This document shows, piece after piece, positions 26,061 through 37,727 of a stretch of 64,000 nt of DNA. Location of the stretch: positions 2,080,726-2,144,725 of the forward strand of contig NW_019211454.1 of the NCBI RefSeq assembly GCF_002443255.2, given 5' to 3'. Both the position numbers and the translations under genes were made by a program. How positions within the stretch are numbered: position 1 is the first letter of the stretch; each line of letters starts with the position of its first letter. The notes under the pieces are model-generated. The model did no database searches, was not told where the DNA came from, and saw only the letters and a program-made list of their open reading frames with translations. The DNA is from Varroa destructor. Lineage: Eukaryota; Arthropoda; Arachnida; Mesostigmata; Varroidae.

Positions 26061-26947
26061 CTTATTACCATGATAGGAAGAAGGTGCTTAGAGTCACGGT
26101 AAAAGGCATGGCAGCAGAGTTCCAGTAATATAAGGGTAATCGCTTGCCATCAAGATCTTATTGTACGCTTTTCGACAACATTGAGCGCGAGGTAGCAAAA
26201 AAAAAACGTCAGAGATCAGTGTGCTTCTTCTGTCTTTGCGATCTTTTCTGGGGTCCTGTTGTACCCACTGGTTATCGTGTGTACTATTGTTACCCAGGGG
26301 AGCGGTTCTGGTCACACTGATCGCCAGTCTAATAGAGGAGCTACGAGCGCCGAACGTGCAACAATCGGTGATTTGAGTCTCAACGACGCGACATCACCAG
26401 CACCAGCGTTGATTATTCTAGCTCTAGCGACGACTCATCGATGCGGCGGTGCAATCGATTTATGGTAGTGCCATGAGTGCTAGTACTGTAGCAATAGCAG
26501 CATCGTGACGGCAATACCGTCTTCCTCGCCAGGTGCAACGCGGGTCAGCAGGCTGCATGTACATATATATATATGCTCGCCCATAGCGTCTCGCTGGCCA
26601 GCGGTTTTTCAGCCAATCGCACTGCTTTGTCCACTGCACTGCCCCTTCGACCCAACAAATGACTAGCGCGACGATAATCACTGGGGAAGCTGATGGGATG
26701 CCCGGATGGACAGCCGACACCGGGCCCCCTGTACGACAGGCTGACACTGGAGATCGGAACAGATGACTTAGATAGCTATGGCAGTAACTAGAATGTCACG
26801 CAGGCGATGATGATAACATGTGCCTCTAGATGAATAAGCGGACTAAAATAACCCTCGTGGAAAAATTTTGCGCAGGAGAGAAAAATATCGGCGGACCTGC
26901 ATACGGTCGCGTCGCCGCCGTCGATGGGTCCGTTTGTTAGTCTTCAC

Positions 26948-27052
26948 CTGTACGAAGTGCTTGCCTGTTAACTCTGGGAAGAGTTCTGTCTCAGGCAATA
27001 GTAAAATGATCTGAGCTGTCTCGGACGGGAATATTGGTGGGATGATGCGACC
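26948..27052 (-). CDS. candidate internal exon of 35 codons
   Basis: On the - strand, CGTTACAG (G at 27053) and GTACAG/GTGAAG (last exon base 26948) bracket 105 bases that are open in phase 0 at both ends. The residues start GRIIPPIFPSE and end GKHFVQ, with varied, protein-like codons. The tract before the acceptor is poor in pyrimidines, which weakens the case. The phases (0/0) do not join directly to the exon at 13860 (needs one carried base) or from the candidate at 37616 (leaves two). I recognise no family. Confidence 0.2.
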
Positions 27053-28280
27053 CTGTAACGAAGTCACTGTGTTCGTTTAGAATCTTCGATAAATTTCAGA
27101 ACTAAAACGCAGAAAACTTTAATATAAGGTTTTTTTTTACTTACAAAGCTTGATATAAATCCATGACACTGCGAGAGGAAAGCATACAAGCGATGCACCA
27201 TTACAGATATTCGACCAGTAATAAATCTGAACGTCGTTACGTAAGACAGTGGCTTGAAATAAAGCTGCTGCTGTCATCGTAAAGTAAACTCGATAGGATT
27301 GGTTTTAGATTAACTAATTATATATATTCATTGAACAGTAGCTCGTGCACTCGCATATAAATATCCGTTTGCCCTCGATGGAAGTAAATTATGAAATTAT
27401 GAAAATAATCATTAAAATTGTTGAGTATTTTTAAAGGACGCCTGCTGGTCCATCATGGGGGCTGTACAATGATTTTCGATGATATGTTTCTTTCCTCTTT
27501 AATGTAGTATAACCACATTAAACATAGATTAAGCCTCACCCAGTCATCAAATGTAATTTAATTTTTTACTTAGATTAACATAAACTAGTGTAATTTTTTT
27601 TCTCAATAGCAGGAAAGACGCAAATAATGAGCCGCTGGGTCGTTCCCATCTTAACGTATCTAATAATGATGACGTCAAAAATCATGCAATGCCCATGTGA
27701 TGTTTCCATTCATTGATTTGCATCTTTAGTCACGTGCAGAAAGGAGTCTGACAACAGGTCAGAGCAACAAATGACATTTACAATGACAAAAGATGGGTAG
27801 GAAAAGACTGGGTCAGATCGACGGACGCGCTGACCGTTGAGACCGTTGGTCCCATAGTTCACAACAGATTAGTTTTGTCAAATATGTCTACTTATCTATT
27901 ACATACAACGTGAAAGAAAATAGGTATCAATTTGCTTGGGCCGGGTTGGAGGAATGACAATGTACATGTTGCAGTGTGGCGTGCACGCGTTCATAATCAC
28001 TGAGCTTTCCAAAGTGGGGGTTTTATCCCATCATGATGATGTCTGTTCGGAGAGCGACCGGCCAATTAAAGAATGACGAAGGGGAGTTTGGCGATGCTTT
28101 ATTCCATGGCAGTATTTAACTGTAGACAATACAATGCCTTTCAGTGCTGTCTCTAACTAAAAGTAGCTAAATTAACGAGTAGAGTTCTATAGCATTTTTG
28201 CATTCAGTTAAAAATTGCCCTCGCACCAAGTTCGATCTTTTATATGAAATTCACGAATTAACTGAGCCATATCGGTCAGA

Positions 28281-28306
28281 GTAGTAGTAGCAGCAGTAGC
28301 AGCAGC
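28281..28306. repeat. AGT/AGC trinucleotide repeat
   Basis: An imperfect run of agtagtagtagcagcagtag type units, followed by a ctgttgttgtc stretch that pairs weakly with it. Confidence 0.85.
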
Positions 28307-31300
28307 TGTTGTTGTCTAGTAAACACAGTAAGTGTAAGAAAAGTAATGAACGAAAAAGACCTATAGCGCTCTTTGATTTCGCTACGGCGTGGGGGTTTGG
28401 GTGGTCGCTAATGCGTGCCTTTGGAGCGTGTTATCATGATAAGCGAACCTATTACCACGCTGGTTCGGGTCCCAAAAATTATTACCAGACATTTAATTCT
28501 GAGAGGTAAAGAGTTAGGGAAGATAAGCTATTATTCAGACTTGTATAATTGCCACGCCATCTTATAGGTCTGTGGAAGGAACTCCGAGTGACTACAGCAA
28601 GGCCCACTCAGGTTAGACTCCCAATGATACTGTATCTGAAAATAGGTAATTCCAATAACTTTTCACATGGAGGTAACAACCAGAAATGTTGAATCAAAGG
28701 TCAAATGATATCATCGTCCTGTTTAGTTTGCAGCAACAAATTTCGAGTTGACATATTTATTACCAGACATAGCTGCTGTTATTGCAACCAGTAAAACTCA
28801 GTAATTCGAATAAAATAACGACAACGTGACAAAGTTTTCAGCGTCAGCAAACGAAGAACGAAGAAAAGAAGCATCTATTGTCATTCTTCTTTTAGTTCTT
28901 TTCATTTTGCGAAGCTTTCAAAATTCAGCTCTGCCCACACAGCCGATAGACGAAATCGGTTCGGCAAGACATTTCACAAACTATTACAACAAAAAAACAT
29001 TTATGGCTAAGGATGCGATACGTGTTGAAACTATTGAATAGCTTAAAATAAAAAAAATCGATCCACGTCAAAGGATAATGTCGTGTATGCCAGGACTCGC
29101 CGAATCGAAGTGCTCCTCGCGCAACTATATAGAGTTAAGATTTAATGGTTTTCTATATGCTATAGATGTATCACCGATGATGAATGCGTGTTCGAGCGTT
29201 TAACGAAGGGGCTGGAAGATGAAAACCATATACGAAAATAAGAAACGCAGGATTCATCAAATTAGACCTATGTCATTGTTGCTGCTGTTGTGTTTTGTGC
29301 GGGTGGAATGATCGTCATATGTATTTGTGTCGCCTGTGATAGGCGTTAAGGCATCCGCTACCGTCACCGTATTGTTATTATAGAATGTTCATGTCGAGAC
29401 GTTACGTGGCCGAAATCAGCGCTGCAACCATTGCAGCCGTTGGAAGAAGTTCTGGAAAAGAAGAACTGAAGACGACTAGTGGTCGTCCTAATGGAATGTA
29501 TGGTTTACCGACAGAGGTCTGGTCTGACGAAATATGACAGATGCCCATTGGGGCACATTGATCCCCTTTATCACTGAGAAATGGCATTTCCATCTTCGAG
29601 TTGCGATGTTCTAGTTTCAGTCACAGTTGCCTCTGCACAGATAACCTAACTAGCTCTAAAATGACGATAATAATGATGCGCGTACAAGTTTGCATTGATC
29701 TGTCGTCAGTTCTTTTTCTTTCTTCGTAGCTATCACAGCTGCTGGCAACGACCTTTTGAACGGACAGAGGTGTTCGTGGACTAACACGTAGCCCGTAGAT
29801 GCAAGCGTTACATGAGGTTTTATATTTTCATTTCGTACGTATCTAAACATATTATGAGTATCGCAACACAGCTGAACACTTAAATGCATATATAAATAGT
29901 GTGAGATCTACTTATACCCTTTCAAGTAGTTTATACAGTGTACTTAGTGAAAGCATTGATTGCAAACCTACTCAATCTGTTCTCAATATGTTTGCAAAGG
30001 AACTGTTCGCACTCCGCTTATTCAAGTTAAAAGTTCGTTATTGTAGGGCTTCGGTAAGTGTGATAAGATTATCCTTTGTGTCGAATCCTTTTGCAGCTTG
30101 TACATAATGGTACGGATTGAATAAATACAAGATGTCAAATTTGCTTTCGACATAGTCGTCGATTGCCAACTTTAAGGCATATCTTTCTTTGCTTGGCACT
30201 CTTGGTCATGTCCAGATAGATCTCGAGATCGTGCATACTTGCGGCTATGTTGAGCCCTCAAAATTTCCAAACGGTCGTTCAACCGTCATCGTGCACACCC
30301 TAATCATAATCATCAGCTGTAGCCTAAGTTTGTAGCTAACAAAATATGGCCTTAAATTTGAAGTCAGCGAAGCTAGCAAACTGCTACCTGAACAGCCTGT
30401 GCCTTAACTGTTTTCAACAACACCCGGCTAACGCTTGGAGGCAGGATCGAGAATATCAGCAGCATCAACAAGACGATATTTTGCCGATACTGGTGACAGA
30501 CGAAAATGCCACATATGTACACAATATACAATATAATTAATACAGCTATATAATACAAATGCCTGTTTATATACACATAAAATGTATATAATGTGTATAC
30601 ATAAAATAGAAGAAGAACTATAATTATGATATGACGATAATATTGACAACTATATAGTTTTCTCTATGCATAACCTAGGATAACGTAGACCTTATTGTTG
30701 GCATTTACGGGGAATAGCTATCCAACGTGTTCAGGTGGCGGTTGGGAGTAACTTGATTGATTCTAATCAATAGATGACAGCACATAAAGGTCAATGTTAT
30801 CTAGCTAATTGGGCAGCTTTAATCCTTTAGTAAACTATTATAACCCTGCAGTGAAAAAAAAGTTTGCAGGTCATTTTAGACCGGGGTTAGAACATCTTCT
30901 CTATTATAAAAATTAGAACAATATGACACAACTGGAATAGCCATATATTCCAAGTGATGATCGCCGTTAGGCGCATCGTTCCTAACAATGGCGTAAAGCA
31001 CAGCCTGTAGTGTGAGCGATAACAAGAATCATTTTTGCTAGGACAAACAACTGTGGATGTAATTTGCGCGTCTTTCAGCTTATCTAGTTAAGGCTACTTC
31101 CCCCCTAGTTAGCCGTTCCGTCGCCGGCCGACAGGAGCGAAGACAACGCAACGGTCGTATAACTATACAGACAAAAAATGCTTTTTTCAATAACACAGCA
31201 TGCACTACACGTTTTGATGTATTTGCGACAACAGCTGATACTCGTGCGTCGGTTAGTGCTTGGAACAATGTGGTTGCATTGATTTTACCGGAATTAAGCC

Positions 31301-33818
31301 CCCGCACGTCAGATCCGTCTATACAGCATTCGTTCGTAGTCGGCACGACCGTTGCTTCCTGCTGCGATCAGCACTTAACCATGCTGTGAACGATAATTCT
31401 ATGAAAAATCCGATACGAACAGTGAACTCCAACCCATTCCATTGCTAGCCAACCAGCTGATGGCTAGGTCACTTGGGATAACACGGTCGTATTGCCCAGA
31501 ATTTCAGTTAATCACAAAACGAAACTACGTCACTATCTGGGCCCAGCTGTCGTTGATACCAGTCTCTGAGAAAATATGTGACTGAGCAGGACGAACCTAT
31601 TGTTGGTCGCTATGAAACAAGCGGATACGGGATAAATAGACAAGATCGTCTATTCCACGCCTATATACATGTATTACATTGTTATTACTTTCACCCTGTG
31701 ATTGTTATTACTAGAAATCTTTTAACTAGATGAAATTCACACATGGTCCAACATGCCGCTCGAGTTCTACAAGCTGCCATGCCGCCGTGTAGCCGAAAAC
31801 TCTACTGCAGGTATCTAAACTACGCAGCAAAATCAGGTATCATTAAGCCTATCTGTTTTCCTAACACCGACTCCCCCGCCCAACTATCCAGGGTTCCTTA
31901 TTCGAACTAGCACGACATTCATCAACCCGAGTACTTCATGAATTTGAGGAAATGACATTTACGTCTAACCTAGAATAATAAGAAACTAAACTATATCTGG
32001 GATTAAGCTAGTACGGTTCGCGTTGGAAGATTAAGTTGAATGGTTGACCTAAACGGGCCGCTGACCGTCCGCTCGACCCATCTTTGCTACAGTCTTTTAA
32101 AATGATGCATTGTTGATCCGTTCGCTTCCCAATGACTGAGACTCAGTCATTTACTCAGTTAAGCCGCTCAGTAAATGTAAGGGCCAATCAGAGCGTTTGT
32201 TTTCCTACATTAAATTTCTCAGCGGTCAGTTGAAATACCGCTAGCTTCGTTGTATAGGTCTGAAGTGTCTGTGATGCAACAACATCAATAGTTTATGCTA
32301 ACGCTACGGCCAATCCACCGCCACTAGCGAAACGAAGAATTCCGTTAGTCCGGAAATTGCTGCTATTTTTTTACTATCGCTTTCTCGCGGTTCGTTTTGG
32401 CGTCCAATTGTCACATTGTTATATCTTCTTTTTTAGCTTTCATTGTTATTATTATGATAATAATCAACATTGGTGTTCTTGCGGGTTTGGCTTGTGTCTC
32501 TATCGTTTCCAGCGTTGACAGCGAAGACCATTGCTGTCACAGTGTTCAGCTATCCATCGGGAGCACAGCCATAATCGGTTAAGTCATTATTATTGTTTCA
32601 CCTTATCGACTGATGGACGTTCGTACAGCGGTGATGATGGTGAGGTAGGTGAGGAAGCGTTTAGCCTCACTTATATAGCATCCTCATCTTCCAAGTAACG
32701 TTCTTCTCCCTTGCCGTGCTTTTAAAACGCCAACGAGGATTCTCTCTTTCGTCAGATTCGTCTTCTGGCCATTTCAATTCAGGGCTCGTGAAAGGCTACC
32801 GGAAAACAGCTAAGGCTTCTTTGGATCTAGCTGAGTTTTGGCAGGCTCCAGCACTGCCTATTATCTATTATAAAGCCTCCAGTCAAATGGCAGTGGAAAG
32901 CGCCGCCTAGTGAATGAATAGCGGAGCTACGATCAACATAAGCCAACCGTTTTAACAGTAACAGAAAAGCAGCTGGGAGGGGCTTCCTCTCGATGCGATT
33001 GTTGTGGCCAATAGCTGCAAAAGGGCAACAAACGCGCCATTTACCGTTGCTTGTTGATTGCGGTGACCGTTTGGGAATAGTATGGTGCGCAGGTGTCGTC
33101 CTCTTCAAGGCGCTATTACTCCTGCTGCTGCTGCATTGCGCTATGAATGCGGGGGCGGGATGCGTGTCGAAGAAAGAGGCCTTGCGTAAGCAAAAGTAGG
33201 TATGTCCTACCTCCTAACGGCTTCTTTGCTTTGAAAAACACAAACTGACACTTCTTTATTTATTGAGCCATACTTTCACTTATCTACCGCACGTTCGGCT
33301 GGCGTCTGTACGTGGGCGGGGTGTCAGCTGACAGGGGTTGGCATCAACTTTATTGTCCTCTTCTCTGAAAGGCTACACCACGAAAACTTCTAATGCTACA
33401 GACAATATGAACCGTGACCATACCACGTCCTCAAACTTAAGATAGACCCACTTGTATATTTACGATAGTCGATGTGACTATTTTTAACAGAAAACAAAAG
33501 CCAGAACTTATTGGTTGAAAATATATGCCGACTGTTTAGTCGTTCGAACATTTAGTAATTCAAGGTACAGCAGGAAAGCTTCAGTGAGCGTCGCGCATGC
33601 AAGCACAGATATATGACTGGTTGTAACATTACCCCCCGCGAGTCAACGTATATTTAATACACTTCGATATCTTAGGAGATAAGGACTTCAACATGGACGA
33701 GGCTGACGGCATTGGCTTCAAATATCTGAGCACACGTTCTAACTTCGCCAGACATGCTACCGGCTCACTAATAAATACATTAAATTATAGACTTATTTAT
33801 TTTTCCTCATTCAAAATC

Positions 33819-33842
33819 TTAAATATTATATATAATATTTAA
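33819..33842. repeat. 24-bp perfect AT palindrome
   Basis: A 24-base sequence of only A and T that is identical to its own reverse complement. With one bulged base the pairing extends outward through AATCT/AGATT. No gene is near. Confidence 0.75.
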
Positions 33843-34423
33843 AGATTAATTGTATATGTTGAATTTATCGTGATGTATATATTTCGTACGCTTTGTATTC
33901 TTCTATTTTACTAAAAAGTCTATTCGAGTTAACATTACATTGCTGGGGCCGTCTCGCCATAAACCGGTAGCATCTAAAAACCTTCATGTCAAAAGCTCAC
34001 TGCTATTACCGCAAACGCACTGTACCCACCGAGACAGGTTCCTCACCTATTTAAAGATCCCCTCTAAAACCGCAACCTTTGTTTCATCTCTCTGGGTTTT
34101 ATGTGTTGCGTATATCACCACGTGTGTGTCTGTGTGTACGCAATGCTTTGTTAAAGGCTCCTTTCTGCCGGAATTTCTGGTTTCCACGGGAAACTAAATT
34201 ATGCTATTTTTCTGTCGAATGGAACGATAACTTCCGCTATACTACGTTTTATGCTCTTTTCTGTTATTCGTTTGATTATCAAGCCCTGCAGAAGAGACTA
34301 TTCAATCATTCTGTCCAGCGGTAAACAACAAAACAAGTGCAATTCTGAGTCCGGTTTAATTTCGTCATTGAGAAGATATAAATAGTTATAACCCTAATGA
34401 GGAGAATCCGACAGACAGGTAAC

Positions 34424-34450
34424 GAAAGGGTGATTATTAATTACCCTTTC
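34424..34450. repeat. 12-bp hairpin, 3-base loop
   Basis: GAAAGGGTGATT (34424-34435) pairs with AATTACCCTTTC (34439-34450) through 12 positions, one of them a G-T wobble. It has no T-run or neighbouring transcript that would give it a clear role. Confidence 0.65.
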
Positions 34451-37243
34451 AGTGACGACGTCCTTATTTATTTGTCTTCATTTATATTATACGGCCGTCA
34501 GTATCGCCATTATGTACTTCACGTTTGTAGTACATATATGAGAAGCGATATAGATACATGAGTTGAACGGGAAAAATCGTGCCTCAACTCTATGGAATAG
34601 GTGTAGCTCGAAGGCGACGGGCGCCACTGAACTTCGTAACAGCAGCGCAGTGTCTTCAAGGTGAAGGCCAATAAGTAGACGTTTGCTATTCTGACAACGA
34701 ATATAGCCTTTATCGAGCAGACCTTTGTTCCGGATGTATCATTTAAAAAAAAAATAGTAAATCGATAAAAAGAATTTAGATCAAATGTGTAGGGCGCCTT
34801 CATGTCAAACTATTTCGGGAACTAGTTGAACGATCAATTAAGTACGATAAACGAGTATGCCTCACCCAAGTAAAACGGCTGATAAATATAGTATTTAGCT
34901 ACAGGAACTACAACAGAAGTTGTTTACAACTGTACATGGTGCATTTTACTTATACTTTTACTTTGTTAATGAGAATTTACGCGCCGGACTGAGCTGGCAC
35001 ATAACGAGTTCATTGCATGGGACAAATCGAGTTCACTCTGAATGGATTTTTACTGATACCTAATGTAGGATGTAATAGTAATTAATACGATGCTATCTGA
35101 AATTCCGCGTCCAGAGTTTGCGCTCAAAAATGAATAATTCAAGATAAGATAGCCAAATACTGTTCGAGATCTGCTATTCTACCGCTTCGCAATACACGCG
35201 GTTCCATACTTATCTTGATATTAAAAATGGCGCCAAAATTTGATTTTGTTTCTGTGTCAAGAGTTGAAACGGAGAGGCGATTTGCCAAGCCGAAAAGAAA
35301 GTCAGCGCCATCTCTTGCATTTCCTATTTTGCCCTAATTGCTGATGTTTCTTCCGACCATAAATTCGATTCAATCCCTGACCGAACGCTCATAGGCTCCA
35401 TTATAATCAAGCTCCCATAAACGAACATGTTAAAAGGTCACCTTTGTGTGGTTGTTCTGTCGTAAAATCTTCAGTTCTGCGCAATATGCAGTCATGGACG
35501 AATCGAAATATTTTGTTTGTATGCCTGTTGTTTGCGTGGACGTTATATCAATAAATATAATGACGAAATTAGTCAGAGCCGTGTCTAATGAGCAACGTTC
35601 AATCAGTTCCGCCAGTGATAGCTCGGATACACAGATCAGTGTTTCGGCAGCAGACAATGAAGTGTAATAATCCATACCCTTTCTATTGGGCTAACCCTAC
35701 ATCTCGTAAAATCGATCATTTTTTGAGGTAGTATATTGAGAGACGCAAATGCACGTTCAGACAGAGCATAATGAGTATTTATAGCCAGATCCGTATTACT
35801 TTATTATTACCGTTAGTATATTTTTCTTCTGTTCTCGTTCGGCTATCGCCCGAACCTTCGATGAGCAACAGTGGCCAAGATATATGCCGTATATCTTTAC
35901 TCTTTAAACACAAAATGATGGTTCGACCACCACAGGTCTACCAAAGAATATATTTATTACTCGCAGTAGAGTATTCGTAACAAGTTGCTTAGAGGTTTGT
36001 CCGTGGCTATTGACTGGAAGGGATGTTACGAAGCAACCGTGAACTTGATTCGATTAAAAATTGGTCTTAAAAAATTGAAATTATCATTATATGTTAAGTA
36101 GTGTTGAAAGTGAATTTTTTCATTTCCAGCTTGCCCGCCCGTCAGCTTCGACAGCTACTAACACGATCATCGAGTTGGGAGGCGGTGACGGCTGTGGGCG
36201 CTATGGCATTTGCCAGCTTCTATTAGAGTAATAGCAGCGGCAGGCGTTGACGCGTATCCGCAATAAGCACACATAAATTTTTATGTCAGTTTACGCGTTT
36301 CAGTGTGCGTGTACATCGCGAAAGCCAACCTGTTAGTAAGACACTGTTACGGTTTTGTAGATGTGTAGAATGGTACCGCTCTTTGAAGTTTTTTCGATCA
36401 CAGACACTCAAATGAGGAAAGCCATCTTCATCTAAAAAAAAAAGCTCCCATCGAGACATTAATCGTAGTGGACGACTGAAATCAGTATCGGAAGGCCAGT
36501 ACGAAGAGCTCACACGACCACGGCGGCGATGCCGCTAATGGATTTGTAGTCATATCTATGTATAATAATAGATACGTTTCGTACGCGCAGATTCGATCGA
36601 TCACTGACATGTGATAAGTTGGCGTAAGTTAACGAAAAAAAACTTTTGCAACATTCGGCTAGCAAGTCGAGTCTAGTGATCATACAGTTACCGCAAGGAT
36701 ATCAAAAATACGAGACCCCAAAAACTAGTCAACAGGTTATGGCGGTTTAGGCATTAGGACGCAAACGATAGCGTAGAATCTGTTAACGCTATCTCTTTAG
36801 CGAACAGTATGACGAACACATGACTTCAGCAGGGTAGTTAAATAGCTTTCTCATGAAGTCGTCAAATTATTTTCATCTTATCAGTTTATCTTAGCAGTTC
36901 ATCGTATCTATATGATGAAGAATGCAAATTGTATATTGCACCACCGATGACGATCCAGACAAGGTGGCGTGTCTCCCGAGCCACTGCTATTGCTGCTGAA
37001 CGATTTACGGGATCTCTAATCGTAAGTCTACTACCGCGAGCGTTACGCTTACGTAGCCGACGGTCGATGGTCATAGCTGTTCAGGGCGTTCTTGGTATAG
37101 CATAAACATTTGAGCTTTCATGCAACTTACAAGTTAGGGATTTAATTTCAGTTATGTCAATAAATTTTTGGAATCTTCTATCTAAAATCTAAATAAAAAC
37201 TAGAGTAAGCTAAAGTGTGTATATGTATATAATGAGGATTCGG

Positions 37244-37308
37244 TGGCTCAAACGGTTGTTGCACTAGAAGTCATGATAATGTATTGGTGCCAGCATAGAT
37301 GCGATTCA
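37244..37308 (+). mobile_element. possible tRNA-like (SINE) relic
   Basis: TGGCTCAAACGG (37244-37255) is a near-perfect polymerase III A box. A B-box-like GATGCGATTCA (37298-37308, eight of eleven) lies 54 bases downstream. The intervening sequence differs from the 8.13 kb element, so they are not obviously copies of one family. No terminal poly-A or duplicated flank was identified. Confidence 0.25.
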
Positions 37309-37615
37309 TTTTCTTTACACCTCTTCCTCATATTCCAATAGTGACAGAAACACCTAGGGATATATATATATATATTATCGGCGCGCGTCATAATTCATAC
37401 GTATATGTGGAAGAAGCAAGCTTAATGTTGAAGCAGAAGCAGAAATAAGTGCGTTAACAGTTACACCTATGCCTATGTGGCTAGATGTTGAAGTCACATG
37501 TAAAAAAAGTATGAAAATAATGATTATTTGTATGTATTTATAATTCTACAACGACGGCGTCACATTAGTTGCTATTTTTTTTTGCATAGATTTTTCTCAG
37601 TAGTGAATGACGCAC

Positions 37616-37727
37616 ATATCCCAACCATTATCGGTTTGTGAGCACGCTTCGCCTTCGTACGCTTCTACGTTGTCGAGCGGTGACCCCAGCTCGATTTTTA
37701 TCTCATTATGTGGCATCCAGAACTGAT
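37616..37727 (-). CDS. candidate exon, unassigned protein
   Basis: On the - strand a strong acceptor (cccgttttttactctcaag, G at 37728) opens a frame reading QFWMPHNEIKIELGSPLD, then NVEAYEGEACSQTDNGWD. A possible donor (GATAT/GTGCGT) lies at 37616/37615; without splicing there, the frame reaches TGA at 37599-37597. Codons are GC-richer in third position than the flanks (GAG CTG GGG, GCG TGC). Two Cys are in the open frame (one past the donor). It might be an extracellular segment of the PPxY-tail gene some 24 kb away on the same strand, but no domain is recognised and intermediate exons would be needed. Confidence 0.3.

Larger units (their letters stand above)
18671..26947. other. non-coding stretch, 18.7-26.9 kb
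   Basis: No gene could be supported. Contents: AT-rich DNA, an AT palindrome near 20.83 kb, a purine-rich zone on the + strand from about 21.2 to 23.1 kb, a 13-bp perfect hairpin at 21690-21724, a tRNA-like box pair at 22.05 kb, and A22, TCCA and ATT repeats. Open frames of 90-124 codons near 20.9, 21.2, 25.8 and 26.5 kb overlap one another on opposite strands and show no family signature. Confidence 0.4.
27053..37615. other. non-coding stretch, 27.1-37.6 kb
   Basis: About 10 kb without a supportable exon. It holds an AGT/AGC repeat (28281-28306), hairpins at 33819-33842 and 34424-34450, a tRNA-like box pair near 37.24 kb and short AT repeats. Open frames of 60-95 codons are scattered on both strands at the density expected by chance. 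Confidence 0.45.

Noticed and set aside
28395..28472. tRNA-like segment with GGTTCGGGTCC
   Set aside because: The B box is imperfect, no A box sits at the right distance, and the anticodon stem needs several wobbles.
36286..36513. 75-codon - frame with an acidic/aromatic middle
   Set aside because: A T-run gives the Phe residues, and no acceptor, donor or family was seen.
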